64,000 nt of DNA from Pseudomonas frederiksbergensis (GCF_035751725.1 NZ_CP142104.1:2790001-2854000); one strand, 5' to 3'; shown: positions 51,526 through 61,498, numbered from the stretch's first letter. Notes: a model not told the origin generated them from the letters alone. Numbers and translations are program-made.

Positions 51526-54048
51526 ATGCAGCACCGTACCAGCACCGCCGGGCTCGTCGGTTTTACGCTCACTGCCTTGGCCATGGCCGTGGCCAGCGAG
51601 CGCTTGAGCGCTGCCGAGACATCGGCCACCGAGCACGTCGAGGTAGTCGGCCAGGCCGCCAGTATCGACCAAGCCCTCAAGGAGCAACGCAGCGCCGACA
51701 GCATCAAGAGTGTGGTGCACGCCGACGGCGTGGCACAGCTGCCGGATGAGAACGTCGCCGAAGCGGTCCAGCGCCTGCCGGGCATCAGCGTCGAACGCGA
51801 CCAGGGCGAAGGCCGCTTCGTCAGCGTGCGCGGGCTGGGGCCGGACCTCAACAGCGTGACCATCAACGGCACGCTGGTGCCCGCCCCGGAAAGCGAACGC
51901 CGCGCGGTCGCCCTCGACGTGTTGCCCTCGGAACTGGTGCAGTCGCTGTCGGTGATCAAGACCCTGACGCCGGACATGGACGCCAACTCACTGGGCGGTA
52001 CGGTGGACGTCAAGAGCCTCTCGGCTTTTGATCATAAGGGACTGTTCTACACCGGCAGCAGCGAAGCCAGCTATGACAAGAACACTGCCCAGACCAGCCC
52101 GAAATTTTCCGGCGCCATCAGTGATCGTTTCAGCCTGGGCGACGGCATCGACAACTTCGGCGTCGCCGCCGCGCTGAGCTGGCAGAAGCGTGACTTCGGT
52201 TCGGACAACGTCGAAACCGGCGGCGCCTGGGACTTCGAGCAAGGCTCACGACTCGAAGAATTCGAACAGCGCGACTACGACATCCGTCGCGAGCGTGCTG
52301 GCGGCGGGCTGAATTTCGACTACAAGCCTGATGACTTCAGTAGCTATTACCTGCGCACGCTGTACAGCCGCTACAAGGACAGCGAAACCCGCAACGCCGC
52401 CAGTATTGCCTTCGACGACCCACAGGCGCCGGGCGAGATCGGCCCTGCCGAGGGTGAGCGCAAGCTCAAGCAGCGCGAAGAGACCCAGCAAATCCAATCC
52501 TATGTGCTGGGCGGCGAGCGCTTGTTCGGTCTCTGGACGCTGAGTGGCCAGGCTGGCTACAGCGAGTCCAGCGAGGACAGTCCCGGCCACATCGCCGGCG
52601 CCACGTTCCAGGGCATCGATGGCATTGACGGTGGTTTCTACGACAGTGGCAAGCCGCGGCCGATCGTTGGCCCAGGCTTCTACGATCCCGCCAACTTCAG
52701 CCTCGACAAGGTGGACTGGGAACGGCAGAAAACCACCGACACCGAGAAGAACCTGCGCCTGGACCTGGCCCGTGACTATGACGTGAAAGGCTACGCATCC
52801 CAGGTGAAATTCGGTGGCAAGGTCAGCCGGCGCGACAAGGACAACGATCTCGACGCCTGGGTGTACGAGGATTTCGATGACCTGGGGTTCACCGACGAGC
52901 AACTCGGTCTTGGCCAGTTCCAGAAGGGCAACGTCGACTACCGCCTGGGCCGGTTCGGCCCTGGGATCAGTGCCGGTGCCATCAAGCAATTGCTGGGAGG
53001 CCTCGATCGCGACGAGTTTTTCGACGAGCAGGAGTCGCGGGTCAACGACTTCAAGATGAGCGAAGACATCAACGCCGCGTACCTGATGAATACCGTCGAC
53101 ATCGACGATTGGCGCTTCATTGCCGGCATGCGCTACGAAGGCACCGAGTTCGAGGCCAAGGGCACCGGCGCCACCGACGGTGTCTTCACCGACACCGATA
53201 CCCGACGCCAATACCACCATTGGCTACCCGGCCTGCACGCACGTTATCAGTTGGACAAGAACACCCAGGTGCGCGCGGCCTGGACCAAGTCCGTGGTGCG
53301 ACCAACCTTCGGCCAACTGGCTCCGGGTTTTGTCATCGACGATGACGAGGCCACCTTCGGCAACCCGGACCTCAAGCCCCTGGAATCGAGCAATCTGGAC
53401 CTGGGCATCGAACACTTCATGGGCCGCGCCGGCACCGTCTCGGCTTTCGTGTTCTACAAGGACATACAGAACTTCGTCTACAACACCGACCTGGCCGGCA
53501 CCGGCGCCTGGACCGATTTCGCCGAAGCCCACAGTTTCGCCAATGGCGACAGTGCCAAGCTCTATGGCCTGGAACTGGCTTACTCGCAAAAATTCGATTG
53601 GCTGCCGGCGCCGTGGAACGGCCTGCTGCTGGGTGGCAACGCGACGTTCAGTCGATCCGATGCGCAAATCGAAGGGTTGGACCAGGCCAGTGGCACCCAG
53701 CGCAAGCGCAGCATTGACCTGCCAAACCAGTCGGACACGGTCGGCAACCTCATGTTGGGTTGGGAAAACGACAAGCTCAGCCTGCGCCTGTCGGCCAACT
53801 ACAAATCGGCCTACCTGTACGAATTGGCCTCCATCAGCGACCGCGACCATGACCTGTATGTCGACGCCCAGACTTTCGTCGACTTCAGTGCCCGCTATTC
53901 GCTGACCAAGAACCTGCAAGTCAGCCTGGAAGCCCAGAACCTCACTGACGAGCCGTACTTCGTCTACACCGGCCACCGTTCCTACAACGGCCAATTCGAG
54001 GAATACGGCCCGACCTACAAGCTGGGGCTGACGTTTACCCATTTCTGA
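51526..54048 (+). CDS. TonB-dependent outer-membrane receptor
   Basis: 840 aa. Signal region to about residue 30, a TonB-box-like TEHVEVVGQ, a plug domain (LPDENVAEAVQRLPGISVERDQGEGRFVSVRGLGPDLNSVTINGT; DANSLGGTVDVKS) and a 22-strand barrel ending in LGLTFTHF. No N-terminal signalling extension, so not a FecA-type transducer. Of the TonB-Xanth-Caul class often next to hydrolases. First gene of a five-gene set with phytase and ExbB-ExbD-TonB; uptake of phytate or a lower inositol phosphate or its metal complex is the natural inference. Ribosome site GGGGAGGA. Confidence 0.88.
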   Translation: MQHRTSTAGLVGFTLTALAMAVASERLSAAETSATEHVEVVGQAASIDQALKEQRSADSIKSVVHADGVAQLPDENVAEAVQRLPGISVERDQGEGRFVSVRGLGPDLNSVTINGTLVPAPESERRAVALDVLPSELVQSLSVIKTLTPDMDANSLGGTVDVKSLSAFDHKGLFYTGSSEASYDKNTAQTSPKFSGAISDRFSLGDGIDNFGVAAALSWQKRDFGSDNVETGGAWDFEQGSRLEEFEQRDYDIRRERAGGGLNFDYKPDDFSSYYLRTLYSRYKDSETRNAASIAFDDPQAPGEIGPAEGERKLKQREETQQIQSYVLGGERLFGLWTLSGQAGYSESSEDSPGHIAGATFQGIDGIDGGFYDSGKPRPIVGPGFYDPANFSLDKVDWERQKTTDTEKNLRLDLARDYDVKGYASQVKFGGKVSRRDKDNDLDAWVYEDFDDLGFTDEQLGLGQFQKGNVDYRLGRFGPGISAGAIKQLLGGLDRDEFFDEQESRVNDFKMSEDINAAYLMNTVDIDDWRFIAGMRYEGTEFEAKGTGATDGVFTDTDTRRQYHHWLPGLHARYQLDKNTQVRAAWTKSVVRPTFGQLAPGFVIDDDEATFGNPDLKPLESSNLDLGIEHFMGRAGTVSAFVFYKDIQNFVYNTDLAGTGAWTDFAEAHSFANGDSAKLYGLELAYSQKFDWLPAPWNGLLLGGNATFSRSDAQIEGLDQASGTQRKRSIDLPNQSDTVGNLMLGWENDKLSLRLSANYKSAYLYELASISDRDHDLYVDAQTFVDFSARYSLTKNLQVSLEAQNLTDEPYFVYTGHRSYNGQFEEYGPTYKLGLTFTHF

Positions 54049-54109
54049 ATAGACCCCGATTCCCCGTGGCAAGCACTTCGATTCTGGTTCCATGACAAGG
54101 ATTTTTCCG

Positions 54110-56017
54110 TTGAACACAAAGTTGTCTTTTCCCAAGCATTACGTGTTGGCAATGATCGCCTGCCTGCTGGCCAGCCATGCACAGGCCGCTCCGAGCCTGA
54201 AGCTGCAACCCTGGACACAGGACCTGTCAGCGAACGCCGTGGCGTTCCTGCCCGGCGAGGCGGCCGGGCGGTTGCTGGCCGGGCGTGATGGGTTGCTGCT
54301 GCTCGATGACCAAGGGCGCGAACTGGCGCGTTTCAACGGCGCGTTCGATGGCCTGGATACCCGCGCCCTGGGCGCAAATGCGCTGGTGACCAGCCTCGAC
54401 AGCAGTCGTCAGCAAGCGTTGCTGGTCAGCCTCGATCCGCAGAAGCGCCAGTGGGGCACACCGCTGTATCTGCCGACGCGGGATTTTCCGGTGAACGGCC
54501 TGTGCCTGTACCGGGACGAGGCGAGCAATCTGTTCGTCTTCCTGGTCGGTGAAGAAGGCCGGGGCGAGCAATGGCTGGTAGGCCATGGCGAGCAACTCAG
54601 CGAGACCGCACAGCGGGTGCGTGGCCTGCCGCTGCCGCCGGATGCCACGACGTGCCAGGTACAGGACGACGCCAGCCAGTTGTTCGTCAATGAAGAGCGG
54701 GTGGGTTGGTGGGCGTATCCGGCCTCGTCCGAGGCCGAGTCCGTGCGAGTGCCGGTGGCGATGCGGGCACCGTTCGGTGACATCCGCCACCTGGCCGGCG
54801 CCATGGCTGTGCTGCCGGGGGGCTTGCTCGGGCTGGACCCGCAAGCGGGGCAGTTGAATGTGTACCAGCAGCAAGGCCAGGCATGGGTTGCCAAGGGCGG
54901 CCTGCCGCTAACGGGGCTGAAGGAGCCGGAAAGCCTCGCCGTGCGCCTGACAAAAAACGGCGCCCAGCTGCTGCTGCGTGACGATGAAAGCGGCCGTCTC
55001 TACCAAGGCGACATCAATTGGCAGCCCACGCCGGTGCCGTTGGCGCCGAGGTTGCCCAATGTCGCCGCCATCGCCCAGAGCGAGCCGGTGGCCCGCCAAG
55101 GTGATGCGGCGGATGACCCGGCCATCTGGGTCCACCCGACCACGCCCGCCATGAGTCGGGTATTGGGCACCAACAAGAAGCAAGGCCTGCTGGCTTACGA
55201 CCTGCAAGGCAAGTTGCTGCAAGAGCTGCCGGTGGGACGCCTCAATAATGTCGATGTGCGCAGCGGCCTCAAGCTGGGTTCGCAAACCATCGACCTGGCC
55301 GTGGCCAGCAACCGTGACCGCAACAGCCTGAGCCTGTTCAGCATAGATCGCGCCAGCGGTGAGTTGCGCGAAGCCGGCGAGATCGCGACGCCGCTCAAGG
55401 AAATCTACGGGATCTGTCTGTTCCAGCCCGACAGCGGCGAGTTGTATGCCTTCGCCAATGGCAAGGATGGGCAATTCCTGCAGTACCGCTTGCACGCTGC
55501 GGACGGCTCGATCAACGGCGAGTTGGTGCGTCAGTTCAGCGTCGACAGCCAACCCGAAGGCTGCGTGGCCGACGATCAGCGCCAACGCTTGTTCCTCGGC
55601 GAGGAAGATGTCGGCGTCTGGACCGTCGATGCCCGTGCCGACCAACCGGCCACCCTGGGCAGCGTGATCAAGGTCGGTGCGCAACTGCACGCCGATGTCG
55701 AGGGCATCGCCTTGTATCAAAGCGCCGGCCACGACTACCTGGTGATCTCCAGCCAGGGCAACGACAGCTATGTGGTGCTCGATGCCCAGCCACCCTATGC
55801 CGTGCGCGGAGCGTTCAGGGTCGGGCTGAACGCGGCGGCGAACATCGACGGGGCTTCGGAAACCGACGGCCTGGAGGTGGTTTCGGCCAACCTCGGGGGA
55901 CCTTGGAGCCGGGGCATGCTGGTAGTCCAGGACGGGCGCAAGCGCATGCCCGAGCAAGCCCAGAATTTCAAGTTCGTGCCGTGGACCGACGTGGCGAAAG
56001 CGCTAGGCCTGCCTTGA
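54110..56017 (+). CDS. Beta-propeller phytase (3-phytase), two-domain form
   Basis: 635 aa. Signal peptide (YVLAMIACLLASHAQA, then APSLK). The C-terminal half (about 320-635) carries beta-propeller phytase blocks: DDPAIWVHPTTPAMSRVLGTNKKQGLLAYDL, GRLNNVDVR, DLAVASNRDRNSLSLF, EGCVADD, LGEEDVGVW, DVEGIALY and GASETDGLEV. The N-terminal half looks like a second, degenerate propeller. Such enzymes use calcium to hydrolyse phytate. I place the start at TTG 54110: AAGGA (54097-54101) lies eight bases before it, whereas ATG 54092 has no site. Confidence 0.87.
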   Translation: MNTKLSFPKHYVLAMIACLLASHAQAAPSLKLQPWTQDLSANAVAFLPGEAAGRLLAGRDGLLLLDDQGRELARFNGAFDGLDTRALGANALVTSLDSSRQQALLVSLDPQKRQWGTPLYLPTRDFPVNGLCLYRDEASNLFVFLVGEEGRGEQWLVGHGEQLSETAQRVRGLPLPPDATTCQVQDDASQLFVNEERVGWWAYPASSEAESVRVPVAMRAPFGDIRHLAGAMAVLPGGLLGLDPQAGQLNVYQQQGQAWVAKGGLPLTGLKEPESLAVRLTKNGAQLLLRDDESGRLYQGDINWQPTPVPLAPRLPNVAAIAQSEPVARQGDAADDPAIWVHPTTPAMSRVLGTNKKQGLLAYDLQGKLLQELPVGRLNNVDVRSGLKLGSQTIDLAVASNRDRNSLSLFSIDRASGELREAGEIATPLKEIYGICLFQPDSGELYAFANGKDGQFLQYRLHAADGSINGELVRQFSVDSQPEGCVADDQRQRLFLGEEDVGVWTVDARADQPATLGSVIKVGAQLHADVEGIALYQSAGHDYLVISSQGNDSYVVLDAQPPYAVRGAFRVGLNAAANIDGASETDGLEVVSANLGGPWSRGMLVVQDGRKRMPEQAQNFKFVPWTDVAKALGLP

Positions 56018-56081
56018 AGGGCGCCGTCATCAACCGGTCACGAACATTTCATGCAATAGCAGTCCGACAGGAGTTCAACCC

Positions 56082-56789
56082 ATGCAAGCCACACTGGAAC
56101 ACATGACGATCTGGGGCTTGATCAGCGACGCGAGCCTGCTGGTCAAGGCGGTCATGCTCACGCTGTTATTGGCCTCGTTGCTGAGCTGGTACCTGATCAT
56201 CCAGCGCAGCACCGTGCTGCAGCGCAGCGAGCGCCAATTCAACGGTTTTCTCCAGCGCTTTCGCAGCAGCGCTGATCTGCTGCCGCTGTACCGCGAAACC
56301 GCCCAGGCGCGCGCGGAGGACGGCGGCGTGCTGCCGGTTTTCCATGCCGGTTACCAGGCGTTCATCCAACTGAACCTGCCTTCGGGCAGCCCTGCGGTGG
56401 TGCTCGAAGGCGTCGAACGCTCGCTTTACGTGGCCATCAGCGAACAAGAAATCCAGCTGGAAAAGGGCCTGCAGTTTCTGGCCACTGTCGGCTCGGTCAG
56501 CCCTTACATCGGCCTGTTCGGCACCGTATGGGGAATCATGAACGCCTTCCTGGGCTTGTCCCAGGTGCAACAGGCCAGTCTTTCCACCGTGGCGCCGGGC
56601 ATCGCCGAAGCGTTGATCGCCACGGCCATTGGCCTGTTTGCCGCGATCCCGGCGGTGGTTGCCTATAACCGCCTGGCTGCGCGCGGGCAGACGCTGCTGA
56701 CCCGCTACTACGCCTTTGGCAACGAATTGCAGGCCCGCTTGCATCGCAAGTTGCACGGTGCCTCGGTGAACCTGGCGACGGCCGCTTGA
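56082..56789 (+). CDS. exbB: ExbB/TolQ-family proton channel protein
   Basis: 235 aa, three TM helices: LLVKAVMLTLLLASLLSWYLII, then the pair around SVSPYIGLFGTVWGIMNAFLGLS and ALIATAIGLFAAIPAVVAYN, the MotA/TolQ/ExbB core. The GTVWGIM form resembles TolQ more than classical ExbB, but the operon has a TonB C-terminal domain protein and a receptor, so it should energise that receptor. Ribosome site AGGAG; 64 bases after the phytase gene. Confidence 0.85.
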   Translation: MQATLEHMTIWGLISDASLLVKAVMLTLLLASLLSWYLIIQRSTVLQRSERQFNGFLQRFRSSADLLPLYRETAQARAEDGGVLPVFHAGYQAFIQLNLPSGSPAVVLEGVERSLYVAISEQEIQLEKGLQFLATVGSVSPYIGLFGTVWGIMNAFLGLSQVQQASLSTVAPGIAEALIATAIGLFAAIPAVVAYNRLAARGQTLLTRYYAFGNELQARLHRKLHGASVNLATAA

Positions 56790-56802
56790 AGGGAGAGGGC
56801 AG

Positions 56803-57249
56803 ATGTTAGTCAAGCCGCAACGCAAGCACGGGCCCAAGGCCGAAATGAATGTGGTCCCCTACATCGACGTCATGCTGGTGTTGTTGGTGATCTTCATGGT
56901 CACCGCGCCGATGCTGACCCAAGGCGTGAAGATCGAGCTGCCCAAGGTCGCCAGCGAAGCCTTGGCCAACGACGGCCGGCAGCGGATCCTGACGTTGTCG
57001 GTGAAAGCCGAAGGCGGCTACTACTGGAACCTCGGCGGCGAACTGGACACTCAGCACCAGACCGACAGCGCGGTGGACCTGGAGCAGCTGCGCGTGAAGG
57101 TGGCGCAGGTCGTCGCCGAGCGCAGCGATACCCAGGTCTACATCCGGGCTGATGGCCATGCCGATTACGCCCGGGTCGTTGCCGCCATGGCGGCCTTGCA
57201 GCAGGGCGGGGTGAGCAACCTGGGCCTGGTGACCGAGGCTGAACGATGA
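56803..57249 (+). CDS. exbD: ExbD/TolR-family protein
   Basis: 148 aa. One TM helix with the essential Asp (VVPYIDVMLVLLVIFMVTAPM) and a periplasmic domain ending YIRADGHADYARVVAAMAALQQGGVSNLGLVTE. Stator partner of the preceding protein. 13 bases after exbB and overlapping the TonB gene by 4 bases (ATGA). Confidence 0.88.
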   Translation: MLVKPQRKHGPKAEMNVVPYIDVMLVLLVIFMVTAPMLTQGVKIELPKVASEALANDGRQRILTLSVKAEGGYYWNLGGELDTQHQTDSAVDLEQLRVKVAQVVAERSDTQVYIRADGHADYARVVAAMAALQQGGVSNLGLVTEAER

Positions 57250-58055
57250 CGGCGATGATCATGCACGGTTCGTCCATGGGGTGGCCGGTGCCGGGCCGCG
57301 AGGGCTTCTGGAAAAATGGCTTGGCGGCGGGCGGTGCCGTGGCGTTGCACGCCGCCGTCGTCGTACTGCTGGTGGCCGGTTGGACGGTGGAGAAACCGTC
57401 GGTGGAGGCGCCTCGGGTCCTGCGTACGCAACTGGTTATCCTGCCACCAGCCCCGGCTCCCCAGGCGCCCGCGCCCGTGGCGGCTGTCACACCGCAACCG
57501 GTCGAAGCGCCTGCGCCGCAGGTCGAGGCTCCCCGCCCCAAACCGGTCGAGGCAACGCCTGATCCGCAGCTTCAAGCAAGGAAGCTGGAGCAGGCTGCCT
57601 TGGCTCGCAAACGGGTCGAGGAGCGCAAGCGCGAACAACAGGCCGATGAGCAACGGCAGCGCCAGGAAAGTGAACGTCGTCGGCACGAAGCGGAGCAGCA
57701 GGCTGCGGAACAACAGCGCCAGGCCCAACAGGCCGAGGCGCTCGCCCAGCAACGCCGTGCCGAACAGGCGCGCCTGGCCGCCGACAGCCGCAGCTATCTG
57801 CCCCTGAGCAAAGAGGCACCGGACTATCCGCAACGGGCGTTGGACAAAGGGCTGGAAGGTGATTGCACTGTGGAGTACAGCGTGACGCCGGATGGACGGA
57901 TCGAGAACCCGAAGGTGCTCGATGGCTGCCACCCCTTATTCATCCGACCGTCCCTGGCGGCCGCCCAGACATTCCGCTACCAGCCGCGGATCGTCGACGG
58001 CCGGGCGGTCACGGTGCCGGCGGTAAGGAATACCTTTCACTACCGAATCAAATAG
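57246..58055 (+). CDS. tonB: TonB-family energy transducer with TolA-like central helix
   Basis: 269 aa. N-terminal TM anchor (GAVALHAAVVVLLVAGW; the His of the SxxxH TM motif is present), a Pro/Ala/Val-rich stretch (about 55-100), then about 80 residues rich in Gln, Glu, Arg and Ala like the long helix of TolA (EQAALARKRVEERKREQQ), and a TonB C-terminal domain from about 185 (SKEAPDYPQRALDKGLEGDCTVEYSV). Dedicated transducer for the receptor at 51526. Its last 8 bases overlap the convergent response-regulator gene. Confidence 0.86.
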   Translation: MTAMIMHGSSMGWPVPGREGFWKNGLAAGGAVALHAAVVVLLVAGWTVEKPSVEAPRVLRTQLVILPPAPAPQAPAPVAAVTPQPVEAPAPQVEAPRPKPVEATPDPQLQARKLEQAALARKRVEERKREQQADEQRQRQESERRRHEAEQQAAEQQRQAQQAEALAQQRRAEQARLAADSRSYLPLSKEAPDYPQRALDKGLEGDCTVEYSVTPDGRIENPKVLDGCHPLFIRPSLAAAQTFRYQPRIVDGRAVTVPAVRNTFHYRIK

Positions 58056-58524
58056 TCTGGCGGACATCGGCGGTGGGCCGGTGCTGGCGCAACAGCTCGA
58101 TCTGTTGGGCGGGAATCAAGGTGCGCAACGATTTATAAAGCGCCCGGGTCTCCAGCAGGTTCCAGACGCGCAACATGGTTTCCAGCGCATCGAGGGGCTT
58201 GCTGATGAAGTCCCTCGCGCCCAACGCCAGGGCCCGCAGGCGGGTGTCGCGGGTGGCGTCGGCGGTCAAGACCAGGATGGGCAGGTAGTCATTGGCCGGG
58301 ATCCGCCGGTTGAGTTGCTCCAGCACCGCGAAGCCGTCGAACACAGGCATGTGCAGGTCCAGGATGACCAGGTCCGGCTCGAAACTGTTGAACAGGTCCA
58401 GGGTGCGCAGCGGTTCGGTGCTGCTCAGTACATTGTGCAACCCTTCGCGGGCCAGCAGTTGTTCCATCAGGTCGAGGTTGGGGCGCTGATCGTCAATGAT
58501 CAGGATGCGCAAATCGCGATTCAT
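58048..58524 (-). CDS. Receiver-domain response regulator
   Basis: 158 aa. Receiver domain: acidic pair DD (11-12), phospho-acceptor D56 (VILDLHMP), Thr in LTADAT, Lys in ISKPLD. The last 40 residues (WNLLETRALYKSLRTLIPAQQ) are helical with no known output domain. It is the last gene of a four-gene two-component set: 4-base overlap (ATGA) with the hybrid kinase upstream, 8-base antisense overlap with tonB. Confidence 0.88.
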   Translation of the reverse strand: MNRDLRILIIDDQRPNLDLMEQLLAREGLHNVLSSTEPLRTLDLFNSFEPDLVILDLHMPVFDGFAVLEQLNRRIPANDYLPILVLTADATRDTRLRALALGARDFISKPLDALETMLRVWNLLETRALYKSLRTLIPAQQIELLRQHRPTADVRQTI

Positions 58525-60839
58525 GCGGACTCCGGTAAATAACGTTCCAGGTGGCCAAGGAAGGCCTGGATATGAATGGGTTTGGTCAGGATCGCGGTGG
58601 CGCCTGCGTCGCGCAGGGCGCGGTGGGCCAGGTCGCTGGCATCGGCGGTGATCATCAGCACTGGCGTCGACGCCGTGGCTGGGGATTGGCGCAGGCGGCG
58701 AAGAACTTCCAGGCCTTCCAGGTCAGGCAAGGTCACGTCCAGCAAGATCAACTGTGGCGTGTGCTGGCGAGCCAGGTCCAGGCCCATCTGGCCTTGCATG
58801 CTCGACAACAGCTGGATGCCCGGACGGCGTTGCATTAGGGTTTCGATCAGGGCCAGGCTCGACAGGTTGTCTTCGATGCACAGCACCTTGGCGTCGAACT
58901 CGGTGCGCGGACGCGCCACTTCCAGTGCAACCATCGGCGGCAGATGAGACCCGGACACGTGGGCGCAGGGCAGTTGCAGGGTGAAGCAGCAACCTTGTCC
59001 CGGATCACTGCGCACTTGCAGGTGGCCTTGCATCATCTCCAGCAGGCTCTTGCTCAGGGAAAGTCCGAGTCCGGTGCCTTCGACCTGTGGATCGGCGCCA
59101 AGGCGTTCGAATGGCTTGAACAGGCGGCCCAACAGCTCGGGGGCGATGCCATGACCGGTGTCGCTGATGGCGATGCTGACGTGGGGGGCTTGGACAATGA
59201 CCTCGATGCGCACCTCGCCGCCCGGCCGGTTGTATTTGATGGCGTTGGACAGCAGGTTCAACAACACCTGGACCAGGCGTTGGCGGTCGGCAAGCACGCC
59301 GCTGCCGTCGGGCAGCAAGGGAAGCTCGGCCAAATGGATACCGGCGTCGGCGGCCATTGGCGATACCAGGGTCAAGGCTTCGTGCAGCACCGCCGGCAGG
59401 CCGATCGGTTCGATGTTCAACGGCAGTCGACCCGCTTCGATCCGGGCGATGTCGAGCACCTCGTTGATCAACGCCAGCAAGTGCTGGCCCGCCCGGAGGA
59501 TGTGACTGACCTGCGGGCGCTGGCCAGCGATGGAATCCATGTCCAGCAGTTGCGCGAAGCCCAGGATGGAGTTCAACGGCGTACGCAGTTCGTGGCTCAT
59601 GCGGGACAGGAACTCACTCTTGGCGCGACTGGCGCTTTCGGCTTCCTCGCGGGCCGTGCGCAGGGCTATCTCGGCGGCACGCCGGTCGGTAATGTCGCGG
59701 GTGATCTTGGAGAAGCCGCGCAGGGCGCCGGTGCCGTCGTATTGGGCGGTGATCACCACGCTGGCCCAGAACCGACTGCCGTCCTTGCGGCATCGCCAGC
59801 CTTCTTCCATGTAGTGACCGTCGCGGGTGGCCTCGAGCAGGGCCATGTCCGGGTGCGCCGGGCATTCTTCGGCGAGGTAGAACAGCGAGAAATGCCGGCC
59901 AAGCACTTCCTGTTCGGTATAACCCTTGATCCGCTCGGCGCCGACATTCCACGTGATCACATGGCCCTGGGCGTCCAGGGCGAAAATCCCATAGTCCTTC
60001 ACGCCGTCGATGATCAGTCGCAGGCGTTCTTCGTTATCGCGCAAGGCTCGCTCGCGCTCGGCCAGCAATTGCCCGGCCTCCACCAGGCGCGTGCCCAGTT
60101 GGCCGATTTCATCCCGCTCCGGTGGTTGTGGCAGCAGCGGTTGGCCCAACGCCAGGCGCTGGGCGTTGCCTTGTACCTTCTGGACCCTGGCAACGATGCC
60201 CTTGGACAGGAACAGCACCGCGACGATGGCGCCAAACAGCCCGCACACCGCCGCCAGCAGGGTCGCGAACAACAGGCGCATGCGCGTGGCCGAGGCGGCG
60301 GCGCTGCGCTCGGCGAGCAAGGCGTCTTCGCGGATGCGCATGGCGCTGATCTGTTCGCGCAACACATCCAGTACTTGTTTGTTTTCGATCAGGATGGCGG
60401 TAATGGTCGCGGTGTCATCGCCCTTGCCTGTGCGCAGGGCGACCAGCCCCTTGAGTTTTTCGCCGATCAGCGGCGTGATGGTCTTGAGATGCTCGCGCAT
60501 CCTGGCGTCGCGGATGTTGTGATCCAGGCGTTGCAATGCGGCCTGGATCTTCGGTGTGGCCTGTTCATAGCCTGGCAGGAAATCTTCGCGACGGGTCAAC
60601 AGATATCCGCGCACGCTGGCGGCCGCTTCGGCCAGCAAGGTGTGCACCGCCTGGATGTCGCCCTGCACCAGCAGGACACGGCGGACATCTTCCTCGGCGC
60701 GGGCGGTCTGGCGCTCAGTGATATAGATCAGCACCAAGGACAGCAACAGGACCACCAATGGCAGGGAGATCACCACCAATGCCTTGCCGCGCAAGGGCAG
60801 GTTGGCCCAACGTCGGGCGGCGAGAAACCTCATGGCCAT
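58521..60839 (-). CDS. Hybrid sensor histidine kinase (CHASE3-HAMP-PAS-HisKA-REC)
   Basis: 772 aa. TM helix at 22-40, a periplasmic helical CHASE3-type sensor ([18 protein letters not shown]), TM near 190-210, HAMP ([19 protein letters not shown]), PAS ([34 protein letters not shown]), HisKA with phospho-His ([12 protein letters not shown]), ATPase ([32 protein letters not shown]), and a C-terminal receiver with Asp in LLDVTLPD. Overlaps the LuxR regulator gene upstream by 10 bases. Signal unknown; the PAS type is often linked to light or small-ligand sensing. Confidence 0.9.
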   Translation of the reverse strand: MAMRFLAARRWANLPLRGKALVVISLPLVVLLLSLVLIYITERQTARAEEDVRRVLLVQGDIQAVHTLLAEAAASVRGYLLTRREDFLPGYEQATPKIQAALQRLDHNIRDARMREHLKTITPLIGEKLKGLVALRTGKGDDTATITAILIENKQVLDVLREQISAMRIREDALLAERSAAASATRMRLLFATLLAAVCGLFGAIVAVLFLSKGIVARVQKVQGNAQRLALGQPLLPQPPERDEIGQLGTRLVEAGQLLAERERALRDNEERLRLIIDGVKDYGIFALDAQGHVITWNVGAERIKGYTEQEVLGRHFSLFYLAEECPAHPDMALLEATRDGHYMEEGWRCRKDGSRFWASVVITAQYDGTGALRGFSKITRDITDRRAAEIALRTAREEAESASRAKSEFLSRMSHELRTPLNSILGFAQLLDMDSIAGQRPQVSHILRAGQHLLALINEVLDIARIEAGRLPLNIEPIGLPAVLHEALTLVSPMAADAGIHLAELPLLPDGSGVLADRQRLVQVLLNLLSNAIKYNRPGGEVRIEVIVQAPHVSIAISDTGHGIAPELLGRLFKPFERLGADPQVEGTGLGLSLSKSLLEMMQGHLQVRSDPGQGCCFTLQLPCAHVSGSHLPPMVALEVARPRTEFDAKVLCIEDNLSSLALIETLMQRRPGIQLLSSMQGQMGLDLARQHTPQLILLDVTLPDLEGLEVLRRLRQSPATASTPVLMITADASDLAHRALRDAGATAILTKPIHIQAFLGHLERYLPESA

Positions 60840-61498
60840 TGTCCGGAAGGTTGCGCGACCAGCCCCAGGGCAACACCGCGCACGGCGGCCTGGGTTCGGT
60901 CGGCGGCGCCAAGCTTGCCGATGACCCGTTCCACGTGGGCCTTCGCGGTGCCGGGGGCGATGCCGAGCTTTTCGCCGATTTCACGGTTGCTGAACCCGCT
61001 CGCCACCAGACCGAGCACCTGGCGCTCGCGGGTTGTCAGCGCCTGGACCTGCGGCGCACCGCTTGCGCCGCGCTCGGCCATGCGTCGCAAGAGGCGGGCG
61101 CTGACCGCGCTGTTGAGGGCTTCTTCGCCCTGGGCGACCCGTTTCAGCGCATCGAGCATCTCGGCACGGCTGGCATCCTTGAGCAAATAGCCGACGGCAC
61201 CTGCCCCAATGGCGGCTTCGAGGTGGTCGGGACTATCGTCCATGGTGAAGACCATCACCTTGATCTGTGGCTGGCGCTGCTTGAGGATGCGCGCCGCACC
61301 AAGGCCGTTGAGCACCGGCATGCGGATATCGAGGATGGCGATGTCGGGCTGCAACCGCTCACACAGATCGAGTGCCTCCTGGCCGTCGCACGCCTGGCCG
61401 ACCACTTCGAACCCTTCAATGCCGGCGAGCATGGAAATGAAACCGGTACGGGTGACTTCGTGATCGTCGGCCAGCAGTAGGCGCACGGGACGGTTCAT
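60830..61498 (-). CDS. NarL/FixJ-type response regulator (REC-LuxR HTH)
   Basis: 222 aa. Receiver with D57 (AILDIRMP) and K in LLKDAS; C-terminal LuxR helix-turn-helix ([43 protein letters not shown]). Cognate of the GAF kinase upstream, whose stop overlaps its start by 4 bases (ATGA at 61495-61498). It is the only DNA-binding protein in the four-gene set, hence the likely output. Confidence 0.92.
   Translation of the reverse strand: MNRPVRLLLADDHEVTRTGFISMLAGIEGFEVVGQACDGQEALDLCERLQPDIAILDIRMPVLNGLGAARILKQRQPQIKVMVFTMDDSPDHLEAAIGAGAVGYLLKDASRAEMLDALKRVAQGEEALNSAVSARLLRRMAERGASGAPQVQALTTRERQVLGLVASGFSNREIGEKLGIAPGTAKAHVERVIGKLGAADRTQAAVRGVALGLVAQPSGQWP

Noticed and set aside
58944..61190. 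748-codon open frame on the plus strand opposite the hybrid kinase
   Set aside because: It is the antisense shadow of two genes with full domain motifs; long antisense frames are common at this GC and codon use. The translation shows no family text.
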